Positions 41,274-50,256 of a stretch of 64,000 nucleotides of DNA are shown here, one piece after another. Every line of letters starts with the position of its first letter. The first letter of the stretch is position 1. The notes beneath the pieces were generated by a model. That model saw nothing but the letters and a program-made list of their open reading frames with translations, had not been told where the DNA came from and searched no databases. Location: the NCBI RefSeq assembly GCF_021295345.1, contig NZ_JAIMJB010000020.1, forward strand, positions 19,404 through 83,403, given 5' to 3'. The position numbers were made by a program, and so were the translations under genes. Source of the DNA: Motilimonas eburnea (GTDB lineage Bacteria; Pseudomonadota; Gammaproteobacteria; Enterobacterales; CBDFNC01).

Positions 41274-42026
41274 ATGACAAGAGTGAAATTCTGGCCACTC
41301 CCCCTGCTCACGATGAGCTTTGCTGGCTTGGCTGATGAACTGCTGTTGAACAAAGTGTGTAACGTGAATTATCAGGGTGCTGATATAGGCATCCTGACGT
41401 TTTCTCAACCTTGGTACCATCATGCCCGCGAGCAAGCTTCTTACATCGCCTTCGACGATGCCACTGGGGTTGGCGTCGAGATACATTTTTTCAACAATAA
41501 GCAAGGTAACATCCAGCAAACCAATCTCGCTCAGTGTGATCGTTACCGGTTGTTACAAATACGTTCATCGAACCTCAAACACTCGCAGCAAGCGCCAGCC
41601 ATCAAAATTGACGTACCCAAACAATTTAGTGAGCCATTTTATGACTATCCACCGCTAGAGCACGGCCGCGGCATGCATTTAACCCCTATCGACCTAGCCG
41701 ATAAACCCTGGCAGACCAGAACCATGCGCGCATCCACGGTAGCGCTTTATGACACCCCTTATGCCTCGGATTATCATGGGCAAGATGGCCAGCCCATCAC
41801 GGTCACATTTGAAACCTGCGTGGTCTGCCAACGAGATAACCAATTTGATAGCTTATTGAGTTGTGGCCAATGGGGCTATGAACGTGCATACATGGGCGGT
41901 TATGTCGGCTGGTCTGAGCCTGAATTTATTGGCCCTTTTTGCCTCAATCAACCCAGTCAACGTTTCAAAGCTACCCTAGAGCAGCAACGGGAAATAGATT
42001 ATCGCTATTGGCTAGACTGGCGATAA
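41274..42026 (+). CDS. uncharacterised, probably exported protein
   Basis: A 250-residue protein I do not recognise. The N-terminus (MTRVKFWPLPLLTMSFAGLADE) looks like a short signal peptide. The mature part contains several cysteines, including C29, a CVVC motif near residue 184 and a nearby SCGQWGYE. It is rich in aromatic residues with little helix, consistent with a disulfide-stabilised periplasmic beta-protein. The ribosome site is weak. It lies 137 nt after the chemoreceptor in the same direction. Confidence 0.65.
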   Translation: MTRVKFWPLPLLTMSFAGLADELLLNKVCNVNYQGADIGILTFSQPWYHHAREQASYIAFDDATGVGVEIHFFNNKQGNIQQTNLAQCDRYRLLQIRSSNLKHSQQAPAIKIDVPKQFSEPFYDYPPLEHGRGMHLTPIDLADKPWQTRTMRASTVALYDTPYASDYHGQDGQPITVTFETCVVCQRDNQFDSLLSCGQWGYERAYMGGYVGWSEPEFIGPFCLNQPSQRFKATLEQQREIDYRYWLDWR

Positions 42027-42319
42027 CGCGCCCCTTAGTAAGCTTCGAATAATGCAAATTCGCTCACATCAATCACCAACATCAATTATTTCTAACTAAT
42101 CTTAGCTAACTCGCCCATTGACTTGAATTCATCACCTTCCCAGCCCACAATATATGGGCGGTTAACGACTACACTTGCACCATAAAGATATCATTAAAAC
42201 CTGATTACATGTTCCTAGGCGACTCATCCAAACTGTGCCTAAAACCATAGTCAGCATGATGTCCAACGTAACACCTAAGGTTATTTCGATTTACTTATAC
42301 TTTTAAAAAAGAAAACACT

Positions 42320-42805
42320 ATGTCAGTAGTTCTAAGAGAATTAGAAGGTCGAAGCTACATCCACGTTCGTCGTAAAGTCAACAAAGTTCAAAAACAGCGC
42401 TTTATCAACATCGATGGGATGAGCAGACAAGAGATTGCCCTCGCCAAACACGAAGCCAAAAAGTTGGATGAGCAATGGCGTGATGAGCAAGGTGAATTAC
42501 ATCAAGATAGCTTTCTTAAACATTTCTATGAAGAAGGCCAATTCAAACACATTAAAGTGAGAGCACCAGACAACAAAAATGGCTGGCGGATTGGTTTTAT
42601 CGTCAACCCGATAAACGAAAAAGCCACCACTTGCTCAAGAAGCATTGAGCGCAATGGTTTTGATAAAGCGTTTAAACAGGTTTACGAGGCGTTATTAAAC
42701 TACTTTAAGCTCTCACCCAAAAGTATTCATGCACGCATTATTGGTGATATTTGGCGCCAAGACCTACACCGTCAATACTTAGAAATGCAGCGAGAGTTAA
42801 GCTAA
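42320..42805 (+). CDS. small basic protein with two AP2-like segments
   Basis: A 161-residue, lysine/arginine-rich protein of uncertain family. Two segments each look like three short beta strands followed by a helix: about 12-53 (YIHVRRKVNKVQKQRFINID then a long helix) and about 76-127 (HIKVRAPDNKNGWRIGFIV then FDKAFKQVYEALLNYF). This resembles AP2-type DNA-binding domains, which bacteria carry in integrase arms and some regulators. That assignment is by eye only. It stands alone between AT-rich gaps; the 290 nt before it hold no visible gene. Confidence 0.7.
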   Translation: MSVVLRELEGRSYIHVRRKVNKVQKQRFINIDGMSRQEIALAKHEAKKLDEQWRDEQGELHQDSFLKHFYEEGQFKHIKVRAPDNKNGWRIGFIVNPINEKATTCSRSIERNGFDKAFKQVYEALLNYFKLSPKSIHARIIGDIWRQDLHRQYLEMQRELS

Positions 42806-42855
42806 ACTCAACCCAAAAGCGAGACAATAATCGTTTACCTTGGATGACAGTGCCG

Positions 42856-43290
42856 TTACCCCTGACTTGGAGCGGCAATCACAGCCAGGGTGATCCGAGA
42901 ACAACAGATTAATCGCCCTGGTTCATCTTGGATCTTTATATCCCAAACTTGGCTACGTCCACCAAGATAAACGGCCGTGGCTTTGCCCGTGACCACACCG
43001 CTACGAACACTGCGTAAATGATTGGCATTGATCTCTTGTCCAACACACACTTTGCCCATTGGCGCGGCCAAATTGCCAGCAACACTGCCTAAGGTTTCGG
43101 CTAACACCACACTGGCCCCGCCGTGTAGCAAGCCATAGGGTTGCTTGGTGATGGCTTTAACCGGCATAGTCGCGATTAAATAATCCTCACCCAACTCGGT
43201 ATAGCTGATTTCTAAATGGGAAACTAAGGTATTGTCACTCAACTTGTTAAGCTGAGTTAAATCAGCCGTTTTACGCCAGATCGAGGCCAT
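42856..43290 (-). CDS. hotdog-fold thioesterase, YdiI/MenI-like
   Basis: E. coli YdiI hydrolyses 1,4-dihydroxy-2-naphthoyl-CoA in menaquinone synthesis and other acyl-CoAs. The 144-residue protein has the PaaI/4HBT-II hotdog signature PYGLLHGGASVVLAETLGS with the catalytic Glu (E65), then NHLRSVRSGVVTGKATAVY. In E. coli ydiI lies directly by ydiJ, as here, though a terminator separates them. No other menaquinone gene is in the window. Confidence 0.88.
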   Translation of the reverse strand: MASIWRKTADLTQLNKLSDNTLVSHLEISYTELGEDYLIATMPVKAITKQPYGLLHGGASVVLAETLGSVAGNLAAPMGKVCVGQEINANHLRSVRSGVVTGKATAVYLGGRSQVWDIKIQDEPGRLICCSRITLAVIAAPSQG

Positions 43291-43304
43291 ATCATTGCTC
43301 CCTT

Positions 43305-43340
43305 AATAAACAAACGGCAGTCACCTAAGTCACTGCCGTT
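43305..43340 (-). terminator. terminator after ydiJ
   Basis: On the minus strand stem AACGGCAGT/ACTGCCGTT is followed by TGTTTATT, between the ydiJ stop and the thioesterase start. Confidence 0.7.
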
Positions 43341-43369
43341 ATCGCGTAGTGTATGCAAATAAGTGTTCG

Positions 43370-46300
43370 TTAGAGCAGGCTAAGCAAAGCTTGAACGGGG
43401 TGTTTAAGCTTTTCACCTTCAAAACGCTTAACTTGGCTACGACAAGAATATCCCGTGGCTAAACACTGTGCCATGTCGTGCTTAGCTAGCTCTTGTTGCC
43501 AGCTTAGGCTGTAGATGCCTTTAGAGTTTTCATATTGCTTGGCATCATGGCCGTAGGTGCCTGCCATACCACAACAACCGACACTAACCGGTTTTAATTG
43601 TGCACCAAACGCCGTGAAAATTTGCTGCCAATCCGCCGTTGAATTAGGCAAATTAGTTTTTTCGGTACAATGACCAAACAAATAAAAGGTCATGTTGCTA
43701 GCGGCAAATGGCTCAAGTTCAGCTAAGCGAGGCGTTAACCACTCTTGAAACAGTTCAACCTTAAACTGGCCTCGGTCATCACCTAACGCCTTGTTATATT
43801 CGTCACGATAACACAATACCAAAGCAGGATCGGTGCCTATCATCGGAATGTTAAGCTGTGCAATTTGGTTCAAAAAATCTGCGGCATTCTTCGCCGTTTT
43901 GGCAAAGTCTTGTAAAAAGCCTTTAATATGCTGCGGTTTACCATTGGGTTTGAACGGCAAAATCACCGGATTAAACCCTAACTTCTCAGCCAGTAAGACA
44001 AGATCACGTACCACATCGGCATCGTAATAACTGGTGAAGGGGTCTTGCACAATCAACACTGTCTTACTGCGCTGCTCGGCTGACATTTCATTTAGCGCGT
44101 CCAGATCAAAGTTAAGGGCACTGTGCCCCGCTAAAGAGCGCGCTAAGGTTGGCTGGCTCAATACGGGAATATCGACCATGCCAGTGGCTTTGGTTGCTAA
44201 CTTTTGAACCCAATTTTGTTTTAAGAATACGTTAAACAGGCCCGGCGCTTTCGCCATCAAAGGCGTGTACGCTTCAGAATAGCCAACTAAGTAGTCTTTG
44301 ATTGAGCGCTGGTAACGACTGTAGTACAAAAACATAAAGCGCGAGCGGAAAGTTGGCACATCCACTTTAATTGGACACTGGCTAGAGCACGCCTTACAGG
44401 CGAGACAGCCTTCCATGGCTTCCATTACTTCGGCCGAAAAGTCATATTGTCCACGCTTTTTCGACCAAGAATTAGCAAACCGTTTGACTAAACTGACGTC
44501 ATTTTTACCCGCTAACAGCTCTTTCTCTAATTGGATGATATCAACATTGTTGTTCACCAATTGACGCAGCCATTCACGCATGAGGCCAGCACGCCCCTTA
44601 GGTGAATGACGACGATCTTGCGTAATTTTACTCGATGGACACATAGGCGATGACGCATCATAGTTAAAACACAAGCCATTACCGTTACAGTCTAGGGCTT
44701 CGGTAAAGCTGTCGCGTACTTGCACTGGAATTTGGCGATCATAAAAGCCACGTTTTACCGCATCCACGCTAACAAGCTGATCGGTGGACGCAAACGGGGT
44801 ACAAATCTTACCCGGGTTAACGCGGTTATAAGGATCAAACGCCGCCTTAATTTTACGTAGCTCATTGAACAAGGTTTCGCCAAAAAACTCAGGGCCATAT
44901 TCAGAACGAAAGCCTTTACCGTGCTCGCCCCACATCAGGCCTTTGTACTTCGCGGTTAATGCCACGACTTTATCAGACACTTCACGCATCAAGGTTTCTT
45001 GTAGCGGATCGCACATGTCAAGGGCTGGACGCACGTGTAATACCCCTGCGTCAACGTGACCAAACATGCCGTAATTGAGTCCCTTGCTATCAAGCAAGGC
45101 ACGAAATTCCATAATAAAGTCGGCCAAGTTTTCAGGTGGCACACAGGTATCTTCGGCAAAGGCGACCGGCTTAGCACGGCCCTTGGCTGCGCCTAAAAGG
45201 CCAACCGCTTTTTTGCGCATGGCGTAGATGCGATTCAGGCCTGCTAGATCATCACACACTTGATAACCTATGATGCCATCTTCGCCCTTGGCGATTTTGT
45301 CATCTAAGAGCTGACACAAGCTCGCAATCTTCTGCTGTTGCTTCGCTTCATCTTGTTCGGCGTATTCCACCATGTTCAAGCCGTCCATTTCTTTGTTAGG
45401 CACGTCTTGAATTAAATCCGATACGCTGTGCCAAACGATGTCTTGTTTGGCCAAATTAAGCACTTTGGAGTCAACGGTTTCTACGCTTAAAGCATTGGCT
45501 TTGACCAAAAATGGGGCATTGCGTAGCGCAGACTCAAAGCTGTCGTATTTTACGTTGATCAGGGCGCGATATTTAGGGATCGGGGTGATGTTAAGTTTGG
45601 CTTCGGTGATAAAGCCTAAGGATCCTTCAGAGCCACATAAAATACGGCTTAAATCAACCGCCCCGCTTTCCACATCATAAACATGCTTTAAATCGTAGCC
45701 GGTTAAAAAGCGGTTCAACTTGGGAAAACGTTGCTCAATTTCTTGCTGCATGTTTTCACAGGTTTCCAGCACTTGGCGGTAAATATTGCCGATGGTGCCA
45801 GATTGCTCAGCCAGTTGCTTAGCCGCTTGGTTGCTTTGCGGCGTTGACTCAAGCACAGTGCCATCAACGAGAACCGTGGTTAACTCAAGCACATGATCGC
45901 TGGTTTTACCGTATTTTAGCGAGCCTTGGCCCGACGCATCGGTATTGATCATCCCGCCCACGGTGGCACGGTTACTGGTTGATAGATCAGGGGAAAAGAA
46001 AAAGCCATGTGGGCGCAAAGCATCATTAAGTTGGTCTTTGATCACGCCAGTTTGTACCCGAACCCAGCCTTCTTCGGCATTGACTTCAAGCACTTGGTTC
46101 ATGTAACGCGACAAATCCACCACGATATCTTGGGTTAGGGACTGGCCATTGGTGCCGGTCCCCCCGCCACGCGGAGAAAAACGCACCTGTGCATAGGCTG
46201 GCTGACTGGCCAACTGAGTCATGATCACTATGTCTTGCTGATGTTTTGGCAGCACAACAGCCTGCGGCAAGCTTTGATAAACCGAGTTATCGGTCGCAAC

Positions 46301-46420
46301 AGCAAGGCGACTGGCATAGGATTTTTCGATATCACCGGCAAAGCCTGCTTGGGCTAATGCGTCTAAAAATGATAAAGCGGTTGAATCAATGTTTTCTTGG
46401 TGGCTAAGAATGGGGATCAT
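43370..46420 (-). CDS. ydiJ: FAD-linked oxidase with iron-sulfur domain, YdiJ
   Basis: YdiJ is a large flavoprotein of the GlcD/D-lactate dehydrogenase type with a C-terminal ferredoxin-like and CCG part; E. coli YdiJ has been linked to D-2-hydroxyglutarate oxidation. It has the FAD-binding PCMH domain with PRGGGTGTNGQ and TSNRATVGGMINTDASGQG, and a C-terminal FAD-oxidase domain with FGHVDAGVLHVRPALDM. The Fe-S motif CLACKACSSQCPIKVD is near residue 670, then CCG-type segments VGCCGMAGTYGH and GYSCRSQVKR. The start at 46420 (MIPILSH) matches E. coli (1018 residues; here 1016). An ATG at 46444 would add eight residues. Confidence 0.94.
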   Translation of the reverse strand: MIPILSHQENIDSTALSFLDALAQAGFAGDIEKSYASRLAVATDNSVYQSLPQAVVLPKHQQDIVIMTQLASQPAYAQVRFSPRGGGTGTNGQSLTQDIVVDLSRYMNQVLEVNAEEGWVRVQTGVIKDQLNDALRPHGFFFSPDLSTSNRATVGGMINTDASGQGSLKYGKTSDHVLELTTVLVDGTVLESTPQSNQAAKQLAEQSGTIGNIYRQVLETCENMQQEIEQRFPKLNRFLTGYDLKHVYDVESGAVDLSRILCGSEGSLGFITEAKLNITPIPKYRALINVKYDSFESALRNAPFLVKANALSVETVDSKVLNLAKQDIVWHSVSDLIQDVPNKEMDGLNMVEYAEQDEAKQQQKIASLCQLLDDKIAKGEDGIIGYQVCDDLAGLNRIYAMRKKAVGLLGAAKGRAKPVAFAEDTCVPPENLADFIMEFRALLDSKGLNYGMFGHVDAGVLHVRPALDMCDPLQETLMREVSDKVVALTAKYKGLMWGEHGKGFRSEYGPEFFGETLFNELRKIKAAFDPYNRVNPGKICTPFASTDQLVSVDAVKRGFYDRQIPVQVRDSFTEALDCNGNGLCFNYDASSPMCPSSKITQDRRHSPKGRAGLMREWLRQLVNNNVDIIQLEKELLAGKNDVSLVKRFANSWSKKRGQYDFSAEVMEAMEGCLACKACSSQCPIKVDVPTFRSRFMFLYYSRYQRSIKDYLVGYSEAYTPLMAKAPGLFNVFLKQNWVQKLATKATGMVDIPVLSQPTLARSLAGHSALNFDLDALNEMSAEQRSKTVLIVQDPFTSYYDADVVRDLVLLAEKLGFNPVILPFKPNGKPQHIKGFLQDFAKTAKNAADFLNQIAQLNIPMIGTDPALVLCYRDEYNKALGDDRGQFKVELFQEWLTPRLAELEPFAASNMTFYLFGHCTEKTNLPNSTADWQQIFTAFGAQLKPVSVGCCGMAGTYGHDAKQYENSKGIYSLSWQQELAKHDMAQCLATGYSCRSQVKRFEGEKLKHPVQALLSLL

Positions 46421-46522
46421 CTGCTCACTGTCCCTGTAATACACACATAAAAATAGTGGGCCGATTATACCAAAAAAGCCTTAAAAATCCTGCTTAACTC
46501 ACAGTTTTAACTTGTTTAAAAA

Positions 46523-46556
46523 CAAAAAATGCTGCTTTTTTGCAAAAGCAGCATTT
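46523..46556 (-). terminator. terminator after aroC
   Basis: On the minus strand AAATGCTGCTTTT pairs with AAAAGCAGCATTT, followed by TTTG and a further T-rich stretch. Confidence 0.8.
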
Positions 46557-46581
46557 CATAGCGATGGGTGCCTGTTGCGCC

Positions 46582-47667
46582 TTATATTTTAGGCGTTTGG
46601 GTGACTACATCGTTATTTTGTGCACGGTTGCGCAAGTAATGATCCATCAAGGTGATGGCCATCATGGCCTCGGCAATCGGCACGGCGCGAATGCCCACAC
46701 AAGGGTCGTGTCGCCCTTTAGTGATCATTTCCGTCGGCTCGCCGTCAACCGTGATAGTTTTACCCGGAATGGTAATACTGGACGTCGGCTTAAGTGCGAT
46801 ATGCGCAACAATATCTTGGCCCGTTGAGATACCACCCAATACGCCACCCGCGTGATTAGAGGTAAAGCCTTCTGGGGTGAGTTCATCACGGTGCTCGGTG
46901 CCCTTTTGATTCACCACATCAAAACCATCGCCGATTTCAACGCCTTTAACCGCATTGATGCTCATCAGTGCATGGGCAATATCAGCATCAAGACGGTCAA
47001 ATACAGGCTCACCTAAGCCAACTGGCACATGCTGTGCGACCACAGTGATCTTAGCGCCAATCGAGTCGCCTTGTTTTTTCAGGTCGCGCATGTATTGATC
47101 GAGTTGATCTAATTTACTGGCATCGGGGAAAAAGAACGGGTTTTGTTCAACCTGATCCCAATCTATGGTCTCGGCCTTGATATCAGCCAACTGGCTCATG
47201 TACGCACGCACGGTAATGCCGTGTTTTTCAAACAGGTACTTTTTCGCGATGGCACCCGCAGCAACACGCATCGCGGTTTCACGGGCACTGGAGCGACCGC
47301 CGCCACGGTAATCTCTGTGACCAAATTTTTGATGGTAGGTGTAATCGGCATGGCCCGGGCGAAACAGACCAGAAATGGCTGAATAGTCCTTAGAGCGTTG
47401 ATCGGTATTTTCAATCAACAAGCCGATGCTACAACCTGTGGTTTTACCTTCAAACACGCCCGATAAAATGCGCACTTGATCCGGCTCACGGCGCTGCGTG
47501 GTATAGCGCGACGTACCCGGCTTACGGCGATCTAAATCCGCTTGTAAGTCTTCTTCTGTGATACTCAAGCCCGGTGGCACGCCATCCACCACACAGCCCA
47601 GTGCCACCCCGTGGCTTTCACCAAAGGTTGAAATTTTAAAAAGTTGTCCGAAACTGTTCCCTGCCAT
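46582..47667 (-). CDS. aroC: chorismate synthase
   Basis: AroC converts EPSP to chorismate with reduced FMN, the last common step to aromatic amino acids, folate and quinones. The 361-residue protein has the N-terminal signature [37 protein letters not shown] and the C-terminal [17 protein letters not shown]. The length equals E. coli AroC. It follows prmB by 21 nt, the conserved prmB-aroC pair. Confidence 0.98.
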   Translation of the reverse strand: MAGNSFGQLFKISTFGESHGVALGCVVDGVPPGLSITEEDLQADLDRRKPGTSRYTTQRREPDQVRILSGVFEGKTTGCSIGLLIENTDQRSKDYSAISGLFRPGHADYTYHQKFGHRDYRGGGRSSARETAMRVAAGAIAKKYLFEKHGITVRAYMSQLADIKAETIDWDQVEQNPFFFPDASKLDQLDQYMRDLKKQGDSIGAKITVVAQHVPVGLGEPVFDRLDADIAHALMSINAVKGVEIGDGFDVVNQKGTEHRDELTPEGFTSNHAGGVLGGISTGQDIVAHIALKPTSSITIPGKTITVDGEPTEMITKGRHDPCVGIRAVPIAEAMMAITLMDHYLRNRAQNNDVVTQTPKI

Positions 47668-47688
47668 ACCTTCTACATCCCAAAATAA

Positions 47689-48624
47689 TTAAGAGGAAAA
47701 CACCTGTTGATATTGCTTTAATTGTGCTTGTGTCAACATAAATACCCCGTGTCCACCGTGCTCAAACTCGAGCCAAGTGAACGGCACTTGCGGGTATGCC
47801 TGCTCTAGGTGAATTTGCGAATTCCCCACTTCTACTAATAATATGCCATCGTCAGTTAGCATATCCGCTGCTTGCGCCAGCATACGACGCACTAAATCTA
47901 AGCCATCAAAGCCTGCCGCTAAGCCAAGCTCTGGCTCGTGAGTAAACTCATCTGGCAAGCTGGCCATGTCTTCTGCATCCACATAAGGTGGATTAGATAC
48001 GATCAAATCGTACTTATGGCCTTTTAATTCATCAAATAAGTCAGATTGAATTGGAAAGACTTGCTGCTCAAGGCCATGATCACAAATGTTGATTTGCGCA
48101 ACATCTAATGCATCAATGGAAATGTCAACCGCGTCCACTTCCGCTGCTGGAAACGCATAAGCACAAGCGATGGCGATACAGGCACTTCCGGTACATAAAT
48201 CGAGTACGCGCTGTGGCTCACTCGTTAACCAAGGAGCAAACCCTTGACCAATGAGCTCGGCAAAGGGGGAGCGCGGTACTAATACCCGCTCATCAACGTA
48301 AAACTCTAACCCAGCAAACCAAGCACGATTGGTTAAATAGGCCGTAGGCACCCGCTCGATAATGCGGCGAGCCACCAAACTCACTAAGGCATCACGCTCG
48401 CTGGTTAAAAGCTTAGCCTGATACACAGCGTCTCCCATGTTAAGGGGCAAGTGTAAACTTGGCAAAATTAATTGCACCGCTTCATCCCACGCATTATCAC
48501 TGCCATGACCGTAAAATAGGCCATTAGCACTAAATTGTGAGGCACTCCAGCGGATCATATCGCCGATGGTGTGCAGCTCGGCAACGGCTTCGGCTCGCAA
48601 ATTCTTGTCCAAATTTAACTCCAA
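47689..48624 (-). CDS. prmB: 50S ribosomal protein L3 N5-glutamine methyltransferase
   Basis: PrmB methylates a glutamine of ribosomal protein L3. The 311-residue protein has an N-terminal helical domain and a class I methyltransferase fold. The SAM motif is [14 protein letters not shown] (about 139-152), and the glutamine-methyltransferase signature NPPYVD is near 204. Length matches E. coli (310). Divergent from smrB with a 50-nt gap, as in E. coli. Confidence 0.96.
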   Translation of the reverse strand: MELNLDKNLRAEAVAELHTIGDMIRWSASQFSANGLFYGHGSDNAWDEAVQLILPSLHLPLNMGDAVYQAKLLTSERDALVSLVARRIIERVPTAYLTNRAWFAGLEFYVDERVLVPRSPFAELIGQGFAPWLTSEPQRVLDLCTGSACIAIACAYAFPAAEVDAVDISIDALDVAQINICDHGLEQQVFPIQSDLFDELKGHKYDLIVSNPPYVDAEDMASLPDEFTHEPELGLAAGFDGLDLVRRMLAQAADMLTDDGILLVEVGNSQIHLEQAYPQVPFTWLEFEHGGHGVFMLTQAQLKQYQQVFSS

Positions 48625-48674
48625 CTCGGTTAGTATTGCTGACTTTGTTTTTGATTCAGTTTGTAGGGGCCGAT

Positions 48675-49244
48675 ATGAGCAACAAAGAAGTATCGCAAAA
48701 TCAGTCGATAGATCCCATGTTAGATGAAGGTGATGACTTCGCCTTGTTTAAACAAGCCATCTCGGGCACCCGTAAAATAAAGCAGGATACCATAAAACCG
48801 GATAAACCTAGGATCAAGGAAAAAATTCAGCGCAATGAAATAAAACAAGAAGCCCTAGAAAAAGATTACTTTTCGGATTTATACGAACCGCACCTCGATG
48901 AACAAGGCCCGACGCGCTATATTCGCCAAGATGCCGATAAGTTTGAGTTGAAAAAATTGCGCCGCGGCGACTATGCGCCGGAGATATTTCTTGACCTGCA
49001 TGGCCTGACACAACAGCAAGCCAAACAAGAATTAGCTGCGCTGATCCACGAATGTAAAAAGCGCCATTATCAAACTTGCTGTGTGATGCACGGGATCGGC
49101 GCCCATATCCTTAAACGTAAAACCCCGCTATGGTTAGCGCAGCACCCCGATGTAGTGGCGTTTCATCAAGCGCCACTTGAATACGGTGGCAATGGCGCCT
49201 TGTTGGTATTGATTGAAATTGAAGCGCAGTATTTACGAAGATAA
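48675..49244 (+). CDS. smrB: SmrB, Smr-domain ribosome-rescue endonuclease
   Basis: SmrB cleaves mRNA at collided ribosomes upstream of tmRNA rescue. The 189-residue protein has the N-terminal ribosome-anchoring helix region, [18 protein letters not shown] (about 98-115, the DLHG motif), and the nuclease loop [18 protein letters not shown], ending with [11 protein letters not shown]. The ATG at 48675 has an AGGGG ribosome site. An upstream GTG at 48537 would run through prmB antisense and is rejected. Confidence 0.95.
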   Translation: MSNKEVSQNQSIDPMLDEGDDFALFKQAISGTRKIKQDTIKPDKPRIKEKIQRNEIKQEALEKDYFSDLYEPHLDEQGPTRYIRQDADKFELKKLRRGDYAPEIFLDLHGLTQQQAKQELAALIHECKKRHYQTCCVMHGIGAHILKRKTPLWLAQHPDVVAFHQAPLEYGGNGALLVLIEIEAQYLRR

Positions 49245-49252
49245 GTCTCGCC

Positions 49253-49462
49253 CTAAGCCACCGCGGCCAGCCGCATGGCTTTAATTTGTTTATTCACTTC
49301 CGAAGCCACGCGTTTGTAATGCAAAGGGGCATGCTCAGAAAAAGCCATCTTGCCCTGACAAAATTCAAATCGGCCAATGCCTTGGATAAATAGTTGGCCG
49401 GTAAAATAACTCTTAACGTACTTTGCAACTTTGACTGGGTTATAAACTTTAAACTCTTTCAT
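49253..49462 (-). CDS. small uncharacterised protein
   Basis: A 69-residue protein (MKEFKVYNPVKVAKYVKSYF start) that I do not recognise. It is basic and contains FTGQLFIQGIGRFEFCQGKMAF, which looks like a small beta hairpin, followed by a C-terminal helix. ATG at 49462 is preferred; one at 49492 adds ten residues. It is convergent with smrB. No terminator was seen in the 8-nt gap. Confidence 0.6.
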   Translation of the reverse strand: MKEFKVYNPVKVAKYVKSYFTGQLFIQGIGRFEFCQGKMAFSEHAPLHYKRVASEVNKQIKAMRLAAVA

Positions 49463-49562
49463 TGTCTGCTCGATGTGACTATTAAGAAACACGAGCAGAA
49501 TAGTGGCGATTTGTGACAGTTTTATATCAACTAGTGGTCAAAACCATGAAACGCTAAGTGGA

Positions 49563-50039
49563 TCATTGCGCATTCAAACTGTGAGGGGCATGTAAATAAT
49601 GAAGTTGTCCTTGGTATTCATCGTCAATTTCAACGCAAGCGATGCCACTGGTGGCAAAAATCGGTGCGCCTTCGCTGGGACAAAGTTCCCCCACTAAATA
49701 ACCCACTAGAGGCAAGTGAGACACGATTAACACGTGGCGAGTGCCTTGTTGCGCCAGCTGAAATAAGTGATTCACCACGGCCGTTACATTTCCAGAAGGG
49801 GTTAACAAAGGAAGCTCTTCAAAATATTCAGCCTGAGGCAAGTAGGGCTCAATGGCTTTCAGTGTTTGTTGAGCTCGCAGATAAGGGCTACAAAGAATAC
49901 AGTCCAGCTTGCTGATTTGCGGTGCTAACCAGCGAGCCATCATAACAGACTCGGTGCAACCTTGTTGGGTCAATGGGCGCAGCGCATCTGTCGCCGCCAT
50001 CATTTCAGCTTGGCCGTGACGCATGATATAAACCAACAT
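49563..50039 (-). CDS. sixA: phosphohistidine phosphatase SixA
   Basis: SixA removes phosphate from histidine phosphocarriers; in E. coli targets include ArcB and the nitrogen PTS. The 158-residue histidine-phosphatase-superfamily protein has the catalytic RHG motif at its N-terminus (YIMRHGQAE), LCSPYLRAQQT, and the second His in VSHLPLVGYLVGEL. Length matches E. coli (161). Confidence 0.94.
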   Translation of the reverse strand: MLVYIMRHGQAEMMAATDALRPLTQQGCTESVMMARWLAPQISKLDCILCSPYLRAQQTLKAIEPYLPQAEYFEELPLLTPSGNVTAVVNHLFQLAQQGTRHVLIVSHLPLVGYLVGELCPSEGAPIFATSGIACVEIDDEYQGQLHYLHAPHSLNAQ

Positions 50040-50256
50040 GTTAAATCCTAATGTGAGCTCAATGAATTTGGTCGGCTAGTTTACGTTGCAATCAAATTCG
50101 GTAAAAGGTTTTAACGCAAAATAAGTGTGATTTGTTTGCAACTAGAAAGTTGAACCATAATAATGAAATAACTTGTTTTTTATCTTTTTACACACCGAAA
50201 TCGATTGGGCCAAAGTGGCTCCTTGGTAATTCAGTGGCACTTGCGTGGAGCCTATC

